Assembly (NCBI RefSeq): GCF_964204645.1
Contig: NC_134032.1
Coordinates: 11,588,275-11,652,274, forward strand
Length of the DNA: 64,000 bases
DNA from: Tubulanus polymorphus
Taxonomy: Eukaryota > Nemertea > Palaeonemertea > Tubulaniformes > Tubulanidae
Reading direction: 5' to 3'
Shown here: positions 22,562 to 33,974 of the stretch, in pieces
Layout: every line of letters begins with the position of its first letter
How positions within the stretch are numbered: position 1 is the stretch's first letter
Translations under genes and position numbers: made by a program
The notes under the pieces: model-generated
Told to the model about the DNA's origin: nothing
The model's database searches: none
What the model saw: only the letters and a program-made list of their open reading frames with translations

Positions 22562-22947
22562 TGTTTCGATATCGGTGTTTCAAGAATTGTTCAATTGAAA
22601 AAACCTCAGTCGGTGTCCGGCCCGCTACCAGTTGTGTGAAATATTGCCAGTCAAGTGCTGCCCCTTTATACAACATTAGCGCAAAACATAAGAACTAACT
22701 AGAATAAAAAAGTTCCTACTGTGGCATGCGAATAAATAATTAGTTCCTATATTTGCCGTCAACGATATTTTTAGCGGCAGCACTTGACGGTTGATATTTC
22801 GACCACGTTGCCCGCGACGCCGAAACTTTTGATTCCATTTAAGCTTCTTGCTTTTCACTGAGGCGAGGAGAAACGCCATACAAGTTATTGAATCAATTTG
22901 AATCTTGCTTCAGCAACGTGTTCACGAAATAACCTTTATGTTAATCG
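22562..22947 (+). promoter_or_regulatory. Promoter-like block with dyad element, gene D (P3)
   Basis: Contains CCTCAGTCGGTGTCCGGCCC, the dyad at 22654-22784 (AGTGCTGCCCC ... GGCAGCACT) around CTGTGGCATGCGAATAA, then TTGAATCTTGCTTCAGC. The best donor of the series, ATCG|GTAAGT, is at 22948. The N-exon acceptor is only ~430 nt downstream, the shortest predicted first intron. Confidence 0.5.
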
Positions 22948-23039
22948 GTAAGTCCGACTGGGCTCTATCCATCGGAGGGAAACGGAAAGCCTCTAGGTAA
23001 TTAATAAACTTTTTTAAAGGTAGCAGCCTCTACTCTAGT

Positions 23040-23297
23040 CTACTCTAAGTGCTGGAGATAATTTAAAAATTTTGAAAAATTCCACCCTCGTGTGTTGAAT
23101 AACGGGAATACCACTATACTAGTGCGTCTACTACACTGCGGCGCGGTGTATCATTAGTTACTACTACTGTTTGACAGGTGCTGCCATCTTTCAATAGAGA
23201 TAAAAACTAATTATATCAATACACCGCAGTGCAATGTACTATCAAAATCCATAATCATCATACACCGCACCGCCGTGTAGACGCACTGAAAGGGTTA
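23040..23297. mobile_element. ACACCGC hairpin element, fuller copy
   Basis: Contains CTACACTGCGGCGCGGTGTA, ACACCGCAGTGCAATGTA and ACACCGCACCGCCGTGTAG, plus GTTTGACAGGTGCTGCCATC. It ends GACGCACTGAAAGGGTTAA. The element at 58483-58772 is the same in reverse orientation. Confidence 0.6.
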
Positions 23298-23395
23298 AGG
23301 GATAATCAATCTAACAGCAAGATTCCTGAATGTAAGGGATTTTAGTTCCAAAGACTGAAATGAATTTCTTCAATTTTCAGAAAGGTAACGTCAAA

Positions 23396-23543
23396 ATGTT
23401 GCTGTTGGAAGGTGTCGAGGTGCACGTACGCGAGGATGCATTTAAAAGTTGTCTGCGTCGACACATGGATTGGTTAGATGAATTAGTTATTGATGCTGAT
23501 GATAATACCTGGTTTAGATGGATGTCTCGACGTCAAACTAAAG
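23396..23543 (+). CDS. N-terminal module exon, gene D
   Basis: Acceptor CTTCAATTTTCAG ends at 23380. ATG at 23396 and the donor AAAG|GTTTGT give 49 codons plus one base. The DNA is the consensus of the series and the same as gene G throughout as read by eye, including third codon positions, although introns and linkers differ. An in-frame upstream extension from 23360 crosses the acceptor and is not used. Confidence 0.8.
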
Positions 23544-23867
23544 GTTTGTCTCCAAAAATATTACCTCAAAATTTATCACTTTTGATCCCTGGAAGGATGA
23601 TTGGTTAAATCTTAAGAACGCTCTTTAATGGGACTGCGGGGTATCGGGTTACTTTGAAACTACACCAGGTAGAATTATTCATGGAATCCTTAAAAAGGTG
23701 GTAGGGGTAGAAACTGGCATAAATCTTGCATGTTAACTATTGAAAGCGTAGCATCGGAAATAATAGAACTAAGTGATAATAATAGATTCATTGAAATGTG
23801 AAGGGTTAAAGTTGTCTAGATATTGATACGTTCCCTGTAGAGGTTTTGTTATCTATTGTGTTTGCAG

Positions 23868-24516
23868 ATCAGAGAAGAGAACCTCAAATACATCAAATGT
23901 CCGGAGATGGAAACGCGATTCACATCGACGAGAATCAACCAAAAACCCGACAAAAAAGACAATTTGAAGTTCAAAGTAACGTTTTAAAAGCTGCGAAACG
24001 TCACAGAGGAGCAGCAGCTGTACTGGGGACGTTACCGCAACAACAACAATCACAAACAATGACCGCCAGCAGTGGTAATCTCGATACTCGGTTTCAACAA
24101 CAGAGGACGCCACTGTTTACTAGGAAAACATCAACCGTTGAACCAGCTCCATCTGGTGTTGAATCACCGATAATATTGTTACAATCGGCAACGGACTTGA
24201 AACCATCGGTTACCAATGTCGTATCGCAGCAACAATTGAATGGATCGGAGAATGTTGTGTCATCGACGGCAACGGCTCCGGTCATTTCCGCTCCACCATT
24301 CAAACAATTAGAACTGGCTAACAGCGCCGCCAGTGGTGAAAAAGTGGAAAAATATAGCGAACAATTAAGAGCTACAAATACTGCTACGCTTCCATTTCAA
24401 CAATCACATGATAACCAAGGTTACGGCAGCGTTAAAAAGGAACCGATAAAAATTGAACCGATTGAAACATCGTCAGGAAGCGACGATGATGAAGATTATT
24501 CAACTCAACAGATCGT

Positions 24517-24549
<33 letters not shown>

Positions 24550-24590
24550 TGATCCACAACCGGGAACCAGTGGAGCTTTTGATCAATCAG
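23868..24590 (+). CDS. Linker exon, gene D (241 residues, CAA expansion)
   Basis: Acceptor GTTTGCAG at 23867, donor TCAG|GTAGGTGT at 24590, 723 nt, phase 1-1. It begins QRREPQIHQMSGDGN, has a reduced basic part (KRQFEVQSNVLKAAKRHRG) and lacks the EIESTLESIKN segment of genes B, C, F and G. The end is VKKEPIKIEPIETSSGSD, acids, DYSTQQIVQ and a run of Gln before HDPQPGTSG. VKKE and IKIE fit the sumoylation pattern. The CAA run lengthens polyglutamine relative to the three to four residues elsewhere. Confidence 0.85.
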
Positions 24591-24894
24591 GTAGGTGTAA
24601 ACAGCCATTTTAACTATTCACTTGTCAAGTTTTCGAAAACCACATGTTCAAAAAAGCATCGGCTTGCCATTAATACAGTTTTGCAATCCAGTTTGACCAT
24701 GTTCATTGAATTCTGAATTTTGAAGGTTGTTTGAGTTATATTTCCTATTTTTTGAAATAAAAGTATCTGACTTTCATTTAACATCGACGGATAATTTCTT
24801 TTGTGGATCTGTGGTTTTCGGGGGCACATCCACGTTGATCACTAGATCCCAGTGTTACGCATGCAGGACAAGCTGCTGTATTGCCAAATGGACT

Positions 24895-24975
24895 AGTTCT
24901 ATTGGTTTCCTGGTTAGCACGCTTGCTTTCTACGTACGAGACCCAGGTTCAATCCCCGGTGAGAGTGTGTGTTTT
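24895..24975 (+). mobile_element. tRNA-like SINE head or tRNA relic
   Basis: TGGTTAGCACG resembles a pol III A-box and GGTTCAATCCC a B-box, about 35 nt apart. Acceptor stem pairing is poor, so I read it as a SINE head, not a tRNA gene. It lies in the intron after the gene D linker. Confidence 0.4.
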
Positions 24976-25445
24976 CACTGTCACGTTTCTTAGTTGTTAT
25001 ACTGTATTGGTGAACAGAACATCCTCTGGTAAACACTAATCTCGGCAAACACAAATCTTGAAGATTTTAAGCGTTTTTAAATGTTCCAGCTAATTTTAGC
25101 GAATATTTCATATAACTAAGTCACTTGAAATTTTCTTTGACAAAATGTAGTGGAAATAGTCGCTAATCTCGATTTATGAACTGAGGGTTTTTACGTACTG
25201 GTAATGGTATGTAGGCCTACCTACTTCGTGCACTGGTTCCACAGGCTAGGCTTTATCAGACTAGGGGATTTTGATTTTTGAAGTCAAGAGTTTTGAGTGC
25301 TGCAGTGGAGCTGGGCTGACAAGTGTTTTTATTTTCACCAAATTGTTAAATTCTCTAAAAAATATCCAAATAATCAGAAATATATTTTAAAAAATACTGA
25401 TGTGCCATGAATTGAAAACTTGGTTCGATTGTATAAGTGCTGAAG

Positions 25446-26131
25446 GTCAACTTATACTGACGATAAGCAGTGATGCTAGAAAACACAAATGTCGATATTG
25501 CGATATGATATTTGACCGGTTTGATCGAAAATTGAAGCGACACGAGCGAATTCACACCGGCGAAGTGGTGTTTAAATGTCCGACGTGCGAGAAATGTTTC
25601 GTACAGTTCGCAGGCTGTAAACAGCACATAGAAGCGGTTCATTGCGATGAATCCAATGACAAACCGTTGATATGTTCGATGTGCACGAAACGTTTTTCGA
25701 AGAACTCATGCCGCAATCGGCACATAAAATGCGTTCATACCGAGGAACAATTTAAACCGTTTAAATGCGAGTCGTGCGACAGGGAGATAGATTGTCACGA
25801 GGAATGGGCGCGACACGAGTTGACGCACTTCCAGGGTGGAAAACCGTTCGAATGCGCGATGTGCAAGGAACGTTTTCCGCATAAATCAATGCGTAAACTC
25901 CACATGAAACGCTCTCATAACAGTAAAAAACTGTTGAAATGTCTGATTTGTGGCGAAGACATGAAATCTCGAGATGAATTGAAGAAACACGAGATATTAC
26001 ACTTGCGTGTTAGACTATTCAAATGTTTCACGTGCGAGCAACGTTTTCCGTGTGAACGTGCGCGCCAAGTCCACACGGAAAGCATTCATATAATCGAAAC
26101 TGAATCAATTCCTAGATTTGATGTTATTTGA
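25446..26131 (+). CDS. Seven-finger C2H2 terminal exon, gene D
   Basis: Fingers in order: CRYC (13 residues to the first His, one more than usual), CPTC H-x4-H, CSMC H-x4-H, CESC H-x3-H, CAMC H-x4-H, CLIC H-x3-H and CFTC H-x4-H, then IETESIPRFDVI. The start is uncertain. The usual exon start has been deleted: intron sequence TGATGTGCCATGAATTG passes directly into sequence matching the lead of 31997 (AEGQLI). A possible phase-1 acceptor is GCTGAAG|GTCAAC at 25445. The 3' UTR was split by an LTR insertion at 26362. Confidence 0.7.
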
Positions 26132-26361
26132 AATGGATCATCCTTGGTTATTTAATTTTCTAGGCCTACTTCACATTCCATTTTTAGTTATTTCAGAATC
26201 AAACTCGTTCAATTAGTAATTTTGATATAAAAAGGGAGTTTTAGAAAGGAATTTCATAGTACTCCTGTATATAGTAAATATTTTTCTTTTCTAAGATGAT
26301 TGAGTTTCTTGAATTCTTTTTAGTAGGTACATGTACCAATGACAGTGTTTGAGAGTAATAT

Positions 26362-28203
26362 TGTGGCGAAAATGGACCCTGTTTCTGTTTAATACCTCTG
26401 GTTCATTTTTGTTTCTGCACCTCATCCTTTCCTCCGATATCTCCGAGTGGGGCGTATTTATTTGTATATGTATCTGTTTTCGATGGTTTAAATTTGTAGT
26501 CTAAAAATTTGGACACTGTAAAGGTTTTCGGGCGTCTCGTTACGGTCTATTCGCGTTCGGGTTGGGGTTTGGATCGGTTTCTGTCGGGAAATAGCACGAT
26601 CACATCTTTTTATTCAGCTTTTATCGTAAATTCGCGCTATAACATTCAAGTTACTTACCTGTAGTCTATTCTTTTGATATCGTTTTTTACTTTAGAACTG
26701 CCGTTTGGTAATGTCATAATCCTATTTTCATCATATTTACATAGTTTGATTTGTTTTCTTCGGTTTCCAGGCGGCTTACTATTCTTGCGCGCGTACATCA
26801 AACTCGGGTTTGATATTCGAATTTCGTTTTTATCCTCTTTAATGTATTCTTTTGGTATTTTTTAGCGCGTGTATTGACTATATTTAATTTCTGGGAGCAT
26901 TAATCTTCCTGTTAACTATTTTATTCGCGTTCTATTTAGTGCGCGCTCTTGGCCTACTTCGCGCGTAGTGATATCACTACTGGCCAATGAGCGCACTCGG
27001 ATTCCTATAAAAGGCGGGTCGTTCGAGCGTGTCGGGCATTCCGATCTTTAGTATCATTACGCGTCACACGCAGAATTCCGACTTCACTATTGACTTTGCT
27101 ATCGAGAACATAAATTATATATAAGACGTAAGAGATTGATCCTTCCTATCTCGCCTTCGGGTTGGATATGATCATCTTGTCCAACCCGAAGGAAGCAAAT
27201 TATTTATTCGCGTTAACTTACGTACGATCGTCTGGCCGAGTTTGATTTTCGGCCGAGTTTGATTTTTCGGCCGAGTTTGATGTCGCCGTTTATGACTATC
27301 TTCTAGTTAAACTTTTACCGGCCGACTGAGAGCGTCACCGATCAAGATATTTCGTCGAGCAAGCTTGTGTACATATTCGTTATCTACCCGCCGGGTGCTT
27401 CGATTTTTAAATTATTTTCTTGCCGATTTGATTCGCTCTCGGTCGGGTGATTTAAATGTAAATAAATGTATATATATATAACATATTCCGAGCGATGATT
27501 TGAGATCGTCGTTAGCACCTTTCGAGTCTCATACTGTACGCCCGAATGAGACATGCATTTTTGACGCGACCACGACGCGAGAATTTTTCGAGACGCGCCG
27601 CGAACTAAGAGAATTTAAAGATATGCTGTTAATTTTATTGACTAAGTTACATTAAATTTGAGAGTCCACGGGCTCTTATCTTATGACGATTTATATAAGT
27701 CTTATATCTTCGTCTTTTCTGAACGAGGAGAGGAGTTCCGCCGCTATTTTTCACCTCAGTGCCAATCTATTATTATTCGTCTTTATGAGAGGACCAGTTC
27801 GATCAGGGACGTGTCAGCAGTAGTTAGATGGAGACCATCAATCGAGGATCTGAACCCTCAGTCCTTTATTGACTGATGGCCTTCATCCGGGGGTAGTCAT
27901 GACAGAGGGTCATACGTAGAGAACGGTAGATGTTGGGGAGAACTAGGTTCGAACCCGAGCGAAATCCTGGCCAGGTAGTCGCCTACTTGGATGCTGAGCC
28001 CTGATCATGGAATGAGAAGGATAGATATTTATTTGACGATAATTTAGATAAGAATTAATATCTTTTCCCTGAGGAGGAATTACTTCCCCCAATATTTTCG
28101 TATAACCCGATTATATTGTTTCAGGGCGAACCCTAGTAGCAAACGCCTATTTTACTTATCCAACCCTATAAAGAAACACGCTACCCAGGAGAGAAACGCT
28201 ACA
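26362..28203. mobile_element. Solo-LTR-like insertion, 1.84 kb, ATAT duplication
   Basis: Paralogous 3' UTRs at 33160 and 41710 read GAGAGTAAT... then AGATTCTTGTTTTTGA. Here the same sequence is split by 1842 bp beginning TGTGGCG and ending CGCTACA, with ATAT on both sides (26358-26361, 28204-28207). TG...CA-type ends and a 4-bp duplication fit an LTR. Inside, a CCAATGAGCG motif and TATAAAAGGCGGG (about 27007) form a promoter-like pair. No gag or pol frame is seen, so it is a solo LTR or a short non-autonomous element. Confidence 0.65.
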
Positions 28204-28614
28204 ATATTGTAGATTCTTGTTTTTGACAAGTCAGTATAGAACTGAAATATTTTCTACATATAATCTATTTCCCACAAAGTCTAGTTATATGTTGGCGGCA
28301 ATGTTTAGTTCATGTTATTTGAGCCGTGTTAATATATGTTTTCGAATATATGAATAGATGTAACATTCATAACCAAAATTGTCTTTGTAGAGTCTCCTTT
28401 AACTAAGTCTTTGTGGGTGGTCCTTTTTCTGAGCTCTCTATCCCTGGTTGATGGCTTGAATCGTTAGAAAGAGTTTATTCTTGGAAATGTCGATTGTCAT
28501 GCTGTAGGTTTCCTCCAGCACTTTAGGATAAAAATTATGAAAGGAATAAGTTTATTATATTGAATTGCTATCGAGGGACATGGAACCTTGACCGACAAAT
28601 GTTCTTGCGAAAAA

Positions 28615-29012
28615 AAAAGATTTACGAAATTATTCTCCCCGCAAACGAAAAGGATTGATTGTTGTTGTTAGACTCGGACGCCATCTATTAGTCATTACTG
28701 AAATTATAACGAAGGTTCTCATGGCTTTTTGTGGGTGGCCGAATCACCGTGCCACCTCTATTGCCATGGGAACCGCTTCAATATGAAGGAGTTACCATTG
28801 AAGCAAGTTGTACTAACAAGTACTGACTTACTGGATCCAAGTGGACCAATGACTGGTGGCGCCACCGTGGTGATAGTTTGAAATATGAATGCCAGTTCTG
28901 CCGTAAAGGATTTATTCGACCTTCAGATCGTACGTGACACGAGCGAATTCACACCAGTTACGAACCGTTATAATGTCCGACATGCGAGCAACAATTCAAG
29001 CGGAAATCCCCC
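28615..29012 (+). pseudogene. Decayed copy of the exon at 15535, left part (gene D)
   Basis: Matches 15420-15800 closely. The acceptor is lost (CTTTTTGTGGGTGG), stops interrupt it (CGTACGTGACACGAG) and CAGTTCTGCCGTAAAGG keeps finger 1 recognisable. Part of finger 2 (CATGCGAGCAACAATTCAAG) leads to an insertion at 29013. The finger continues at 29381. Confidence 0.75.
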
Positions 29013-29324
29013 ATTAAACTTCAAGATCCTATTGTTGGCTTAGAAATGTTTCTATCGACTGGCTCCAAAATACCTGCAAGACCTTTTATCACCTTACTCC
29101 CCGACTAGAATATTACGTTCAGCAGATGATCTTTTGCTTACTCAACCCCTCAGTCGCTGCTCCACGTTTGTGGAACAACCTTCCTCGCCATGTAAGAGCG
29201 GCTTCGAGAATCTCTGTCTTCAAGAGAAGCCTCAAAACACATTTGTTTTCACCACATTAGATTTATTCAGTAATAAAGTGTCATTGATCACTTAAGTGGA
29301 TTCTGGCACTTAAAATACCATAAT
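29013..29324 (+). mobile_element. 5'-truncated LINE 3' end
   Basis: An open stretch reads SVAAPRLWNNLPRHVRAA followed by SVFKRSLKTHLF and a stop. This is the typical C-terminal end of CR1/Jockey-like reverse transcriptase proteins. It is followed by (TAA)n. It inserted into the helix of a decayed zinc finger: CGGAAATCCCCC before, CTGCACATGAAATTTG after. Confidence 0.75.
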
Positions 29325-29325
29325 G

Positions 29326-29380
<55 letters not shown>
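29325..29380. repeat. (TAA)n microsatellite at LINE end
   Basis: About 18 units of ATA/TAA directly after the LINE fragment, probably its 3' tail expanded. Confidence 0.9.
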
Positions 29381-29381
<1 letters not shown>

Positions 29382-29877
29382 CTGCACATGAAATTTGTTT
29401 GGTAAAGTGGAGCAAATAACAAGAAGATATTTTTCAACCGATGAAACTAGATATGATGATCAGAAGGATTAGCATCAACATGATTTAGGGTTGGTGGTAG
29501 GGTAGGGTTTAGGGTTCATTACTATAAGGTAGCTTAGGCTAAGGCTACATGTAGTTAAAAAATCTGTGGTTCCGGAAGCTGTGTGAAAACGTTACGCTTA
29601 CACTCTTAAGTTCAGACAGTCATTGCGCATGCGCGACAAGTCGGTTATTATAGGATCTAACTTCTACCATATTAGACATCAATTCAAGGCCATTGTTTTA
29701 AAGTTGTCTTTTGATTTTGAACTTGAAATCATTGAAAATTTATTTAAATTCGATCCCCCTGTTCGACTACAACTAAAATTCGCCTCTAGAATTTGAATTT
29801 CTGCGACAACTTTTGAACCGGAACCAGCAGGCATTTCATCGTCGGATCAGGGAATTATCACTCTGCATCAAGTATGG
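29381..29877. other. Non-coding stretch after the LINE
   Basis: Starts with the rest of the broken finger (CTGCACATGAAATTTG). At 29486-29518 there are degenerate TTAGGG-like words, too few for an interstitial telomere. No gene seen. Confidence 0.4.
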
Positions 29878-30090
29878 CAATACCAGCCCCACCTGGTGAC
29901 ACAACCATGAAACATAGATGTCGGTTTTTTAGGATGCAGTTCCGAGGATTATTGATTTAACACAACAGGAACGCGTGCACACCGGCGAACGTCCGTTTAA
30001 ATGTCCGATTGTGATGTGCGATTCATGCGGAAAGCTCATCGTAAAGGCCATCTGAAACGTCGTCATAATTTCAACATGGAAACATTCGCG
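29878..30090 (+). pseudogene. Decayed two-finger exon, gene D
   Basis: Readable pieces: CACCTGGTGACACAACC lead, KHRCRFF, an HERVHTGERPFKCP-like part with an internal stop, then GATGTGCGATTCATGCGG and HLKRRHNFN in a shifted frame. Both fingers carry lesions. No good acceptor precedes it. Confidence 0.65.
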
Positions 30091-30102
30091 ATTCAGGAAC
30101 TC

Positions 30103-30221
30103 GGAAACTAGCAGACTGATTTCACAAACTAGCATACTGATTCCACAAACTAGCAGACTGATTCCACAAACTAGCAGACTGATTCCACAAACTATCAGAC
30201 TGATTCCACAAACTAGCATCT
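30103..30221. repeat. 21-bp minisatellite, about six units
   Basis: Unit CACAAACTAGCAGACTGATTC with single-base variants, immediately after the decayed exon and 130 bp before the intact exon at 30351. Confidence 0.9.
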
Positions 30222-30350
30222 ACTGATTTTATTCGCCAATCATGTATCTATTTCATTGTTTCAGCTTTGTTGATTTAACCACAAAGTATGATGTTTGAAA
30301 TGTTGATGTGCCATAAATTAAAATCTGGATTCTCTTACGACTCTTTATAG

Positions 30351-31033
30351 GTGTCGGATACGACGTGCCGCGCGAATTATTACCTTCTGTTGAACTGAGT
30401 CGTCTGCCGATTGGAAAGGCCGACGCTCAAGGTCGATTTAGAGTAATGACAGGATGTGAAAAGTTGAACATCAAACCTGGTAGTACTAGTGGAGCCACCT
30501 ATAGATCTAAGCCTAACACGTTGATGACTGCAGATTGTACACGGCGTGAGCGAACACACACCAGTGAAAAACCGTTTAAATGTCCGACTTGTGAGAAATG
30601 TTTCGCGCTGAAATCACAGTGTAAACAGCACATGAAACTGGTTCATACAGATGAACGACCGTTTAAATGTCAGCTTTGCGATAAAAAGTTTTATTCGGCT
30701 ACAGATCATAAACGACACGAGCGCGTGCACACCGGCGAAAAACCGTTCCAGTGTCCGATGTGCGAGAAACGTTTTGCACGGACATCAAATCGTAATAAGC
30801 ACATGAAACGGGTTCATGCCGATGAAAAAGAGTTTAAATGTCAGGTTTGTGATAAAAGGTTCATTACTCCTGCAGATTGCAAACAACACGAGCGAATTCA
30901 CACCAGCGAAAAACCGTTTAAATGTCCGACGTGCGAGAAATGTTTCACAAGAAAAGATAGCTGTAAAAATCACATGAAACACATTCATAATGACACGTTC
31001 GATTCCAGATCTGACGTTCAAAATGATCATTAA
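30351..31033 (+). CDS. Five-finger C2H2 terminal exon, gene D
   Basis: Acceptor TTACGACTCTTTATAG ends at 30350, phase 1. Lead VGYDVPRELLPSVELSRLPIG, then a partial degenerate finger (TADCTRRERTH) and five complete fingers: CPTC H-x4-H, CQLC H-x3-H, CPMC H-x4-H, CQVC H-x3-H and CPTC H-x4-H. The strict alternation makes two-finger units, and linkers alternate between TDERPFKC and TGEKPFQC types. The tail is DTFDSRSDVQNDH. Helix position 4, usually Leu, is Cys, His or Arg here. The exon appears fully intact. Confidence 0.85.
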
Positions 31034-31996
31034 TCCATTTTACGTTAACTCGGACAAAATCGGACTGGCGAAGTTATTTCGAATGAAGCAAGATTTTTGA
31101 TAGAAAATTGGAAAATAATTTTGTTTTTGTCAGAGTTGGTCCAAATTAAGAGTAGGTGAGTAAATTGACATGGTTCCCACAGTATAAAAGTACAGGGAAT
31201 TTTGATATAATGATTCCCAGTTTTGAAATATTTGGGAATTTGAAGAATTTTCCTCAAATCATAGAAATAGTTGGGAAGTTCATTTACATTTCACGTATTG
31301 CATTTGCCAAGGGCAACTTTCTTCAGTGATTTCCCTCGAGAATCACCTTTATCAACCAGTCACCATTAAAATGTTTACTGTAGCATAATGTATCTGTTCA
31401 TTTCCATTTGGGAAAATTGGAAAAATCACCCGTGAAATACTTGGGAAAACCCTGGGAAATTTTAATTCATATTACTGTGGGAACCATAAGTTGAAGTCAT
31501 CCGTCCATATTTTATTATGACCAGCCTTTGCGCTTTTAATATTTGACTCATTGAAGATACAAATTTGTGGAAGTGGATTCTGATGGTGAAATATGTTCAT
31601 TTTTTACTCGAATTTACATCAATGAAAAATTAGTATCACATCTTACAAAAAACAAAGCTGAGCTTTACTGAATACAACTCATTGAATAATTATTGTGTAG
31701 CAGATCATGGACTTGCTGTTGTGTTATGCTTTCATCCCATATTGCCACTCGAAACAGAATATTTTTATAAGACTAGACAAATATGATACCTCGTTTCTCC
31801 TGATAGGCCGGGTCATTTTTGTAAACTGCAATAAAAATGGTAATAAATCAGTTCATTTCTATAATAGCCGGGTGTTAGCTTGATCATGATTTTTTAGAAA
31901 GAAGTAATGTACATGTGTGTGGGTTTCAATGTATTTGAGGTTCCAAGAGTCAAATAAATCCTAAATTAAAATCTGGATTCTCACTACTCTTTGTAG
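31034..31996 (+). other. Intron or 3' region between gene D zinc-finger exons
   Basis: AT-rich with no gene. A partial GATACC MITE is at 31785-31915. It ends in AAATTAAAATCTGGATTCTC, the intron-end element shared with the exons at 30351, 37612, 39482 and 40835. Confidence 0.4.
31785..31915. mobile_element. GATACC MITE, partial copy
   Basis: GATACCTCGTTTCTCCTGAT and the interior GCAATAAAAATGGTAATAA match 56650. The right end is missing. Confidence 0.55.
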
Positions 31997-32958
31997 GTGT
32001 CGGAGACAACGTACCCCGTGAACCACTGCCGTCTGTTAGATTAAGCGGTCTGCCGTCACAGGAGGTCAGCACTGAAGGTCAATTAATACCGATGAAGAGT
32101 AGTGGGCACAACTCTGAAAAATTGACGGGTAATGAACCGATACAAACCGGCAAAAAACAGTTTAAATGTCCGAAGTGCGAGCAATGTTTCGGGCAGTCTA
32201 AAAGCTGTAAACAGTACTTGGAAGATACTCATGAAAGACCACTTAAATGTTCGATGTGCGAGAGGCGTTTTCTAACCAGCTCAAAGCGTAGTAAGCACAT
32301 GAAAAGCGATCATAGGAATGAAAAATTTAAATCATTTAAATGTGAGGTTTGCGATGAAGAGATTACAACTCGCACGAATTGGGAGCAACACGAGCGTAAA
32401 CACGTGGGCATATATCCGTTTAAATGTCTGATGTGCGAGCAATGTTTCACCCAGTGTAAAAGCTATAAACAGCACATGAAAATGGTTCATCCCGATGAAA
32501 ACTATGAAGAACCATTTAAATGTCCGATGTGCGAGGATTATTTTTCAAAGCGCTCAAGGCGTAATAAGCACATGAAACGCGTTCATACGAATGAAAACTT
32601 TAAACCATTTAAATGTAAGTTTTGCGATAAAGAAATAGAATGTTGCGAGAAATGGGAGCCACACGAGCGCAAACACCTGGGTGAAAATCCGTTTAAATGT
32701 CCCAGGTGCGAGAAATGTTTTCCGGATAGATCAGCGTGTAAACGACACGTGAAAACTGTTCATATAAAACCATTCAAATGTCAGTTTTGCGAAAAAGAGA
32801 TAAAATCTCACGAGGAATTGGAGAAACACGAGCGATTGCACGTGCACGCCAAACTGTTCCAATGTTTGATGTGCGAGCAACGTTTTACGCATAAACGTAG
32901 CCGCAAATTCCACATGAAAAGCATTCATAAAATCGAACCAAACACAAGCAATGACTAG
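31997..32958 (+). CDS. Nine-finger C2H2 terminal exon, gene D
   Basis: Acceptor TTCTCACTACTCTTTGTAG ends at 31996, phase 1. The lead has PREPLPSVRLSGLPSQEVST. Nine fingers: CPKC (first His is Tyr, degenerate), CSMC, CEVC, CLMC, CPMC, CKFC, CPRC, CQFC and CLMC. Several H-x3-H fingers lack the usual Phe and have Ile (CDEEITT, CDKEIEC, CEKEIKS) with Trp or Leu at helix position 4. The longest finger array in the window. Ends KIEPNTSND. The closest relative is the six-finger exon at 40835, which lacks three internal fingers. AATAAA is at 33300. Confidence 0.85.
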
Positions 32959-33299
32959 ATTCGATGTTTAGTTGAAATGGCTCATCAGCGATTAACACGA
33001 CATTCGATTTTAAAGTTATTTCAAAATCGAATGTGTTCAAGTAGTAATTTCGAGGTAATATAAAAAGGGAGTTTAAGTTAGGAATTTCATGTTAACCACT
33101 TCTGAAATTTTCTTTTCAAGGATGATTTTTTTAATCGTTGGTACAAAAAAACAATTTTTGAGAGTAATGCGTAGATTCTTGTTTTTGAGCTGTAAAGAAC
33201 TGAGAAGAGTTTTTTTCTGCATAATAATCTTATTTTTTGTGAATACTTGTTATTTGACGGTAAAATTGTGTTCATGTTATTCAAGAGACGTAACGATAG

Positions 33300-33305
33300 A
33301 ATAAA
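33300..33305 (+). terminator. Poly(A) signal AATAAA
   Basis: About 340 nt after the stop of the nine-finger exon. Confidence 0.5.
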
Positions 33306-33378
33306 TAAATAGATATTAGATTCATAACCAAATTTCGATTGTTTATTTTTTTTGTGAGCTCTCCATTCCTGATTGATA

Positions 33379-33547
33379 CAGTAGACTCCGCCTAACTCGG
33401 TTCTATTTGGTCCATAATTTTTTTACCGAGTTAACCGAATACTGACTTAGAGATCGGGGAATTATAGGATTTTTATGTCAGGGATCAGAAAATATGTATG
33501 GAATTTCACCGACGCAGCTTGTTTACCAAGTAGGGCGGAATCTACTG
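33379..33547. mobile_element. Tc1/mariner-like MITE with TA duplication, copy 1
   Basis: TA|CAGTAGACTCCGCC at the left, GGCGGAATCTACTG|TA at the right. An orthologous insertion at 41927-42103 sits at the matching place in the gene E 3' region, so it predates that duplication. Confidence 0.75.
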
Positions 33548-33974
33548 TAATTTGAATCCTTAATAGTTTCTTGGGAATGTCTGTGTATCCCTAGAAACCT
33601 GTCTATTCCTAGAAGTATATGTATTCCTAGACACCGTGTGTTTTCCTAGAAACCTGTGTCACCTTCCTAGCTGTGCTTTCTAGCTGATAGACATATTTTC
33701 CTGCCAGTTTCACTCTAAACATATTTTACGATTAATTAATATGCAACAGATATTTGATTATAATTTCGTAACAATAAAACTTTCCCAGTAAAGCGTGTTA
33801 AACACTGGTGTTTATGAAAAATAATAATCATATTTTAATCTAAGTCGAGAACTCATGGCAGCATTAGGCCGGTGCGTTGATTTATTATTCAATTTGAAAG
33901 TTACTGAACGTAAACACATTTTCGTGATGTAAAAAGTAATTTTGCGGGCAGATTTTACGAGATTCAACTATTTA

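Noticed and set aside
22676-22879. Minus-strand open frame, with a similar one at 42358-42558
   Set aside because: Both lie over the dyad block and look alike only because the DNA is duplicated. The frame is not kept at P1, P2 or P4.
24895-24975. Functional tRNA gene
   Set aside because: A- and B-box-like motifs are present but acceptor and anticodon stems do not pair well.
29486-29518. TTAGGG-like words suggesting an interstitial telomere
   Set aside because: Only a few irregular units, not an array.
29325-30221. CRISPR-like or other spaced repeat array
   Set aside because: The (TAA)n run and the 21-bp minisatellite are head-to-tail without spacers, in a eukaryotic context.
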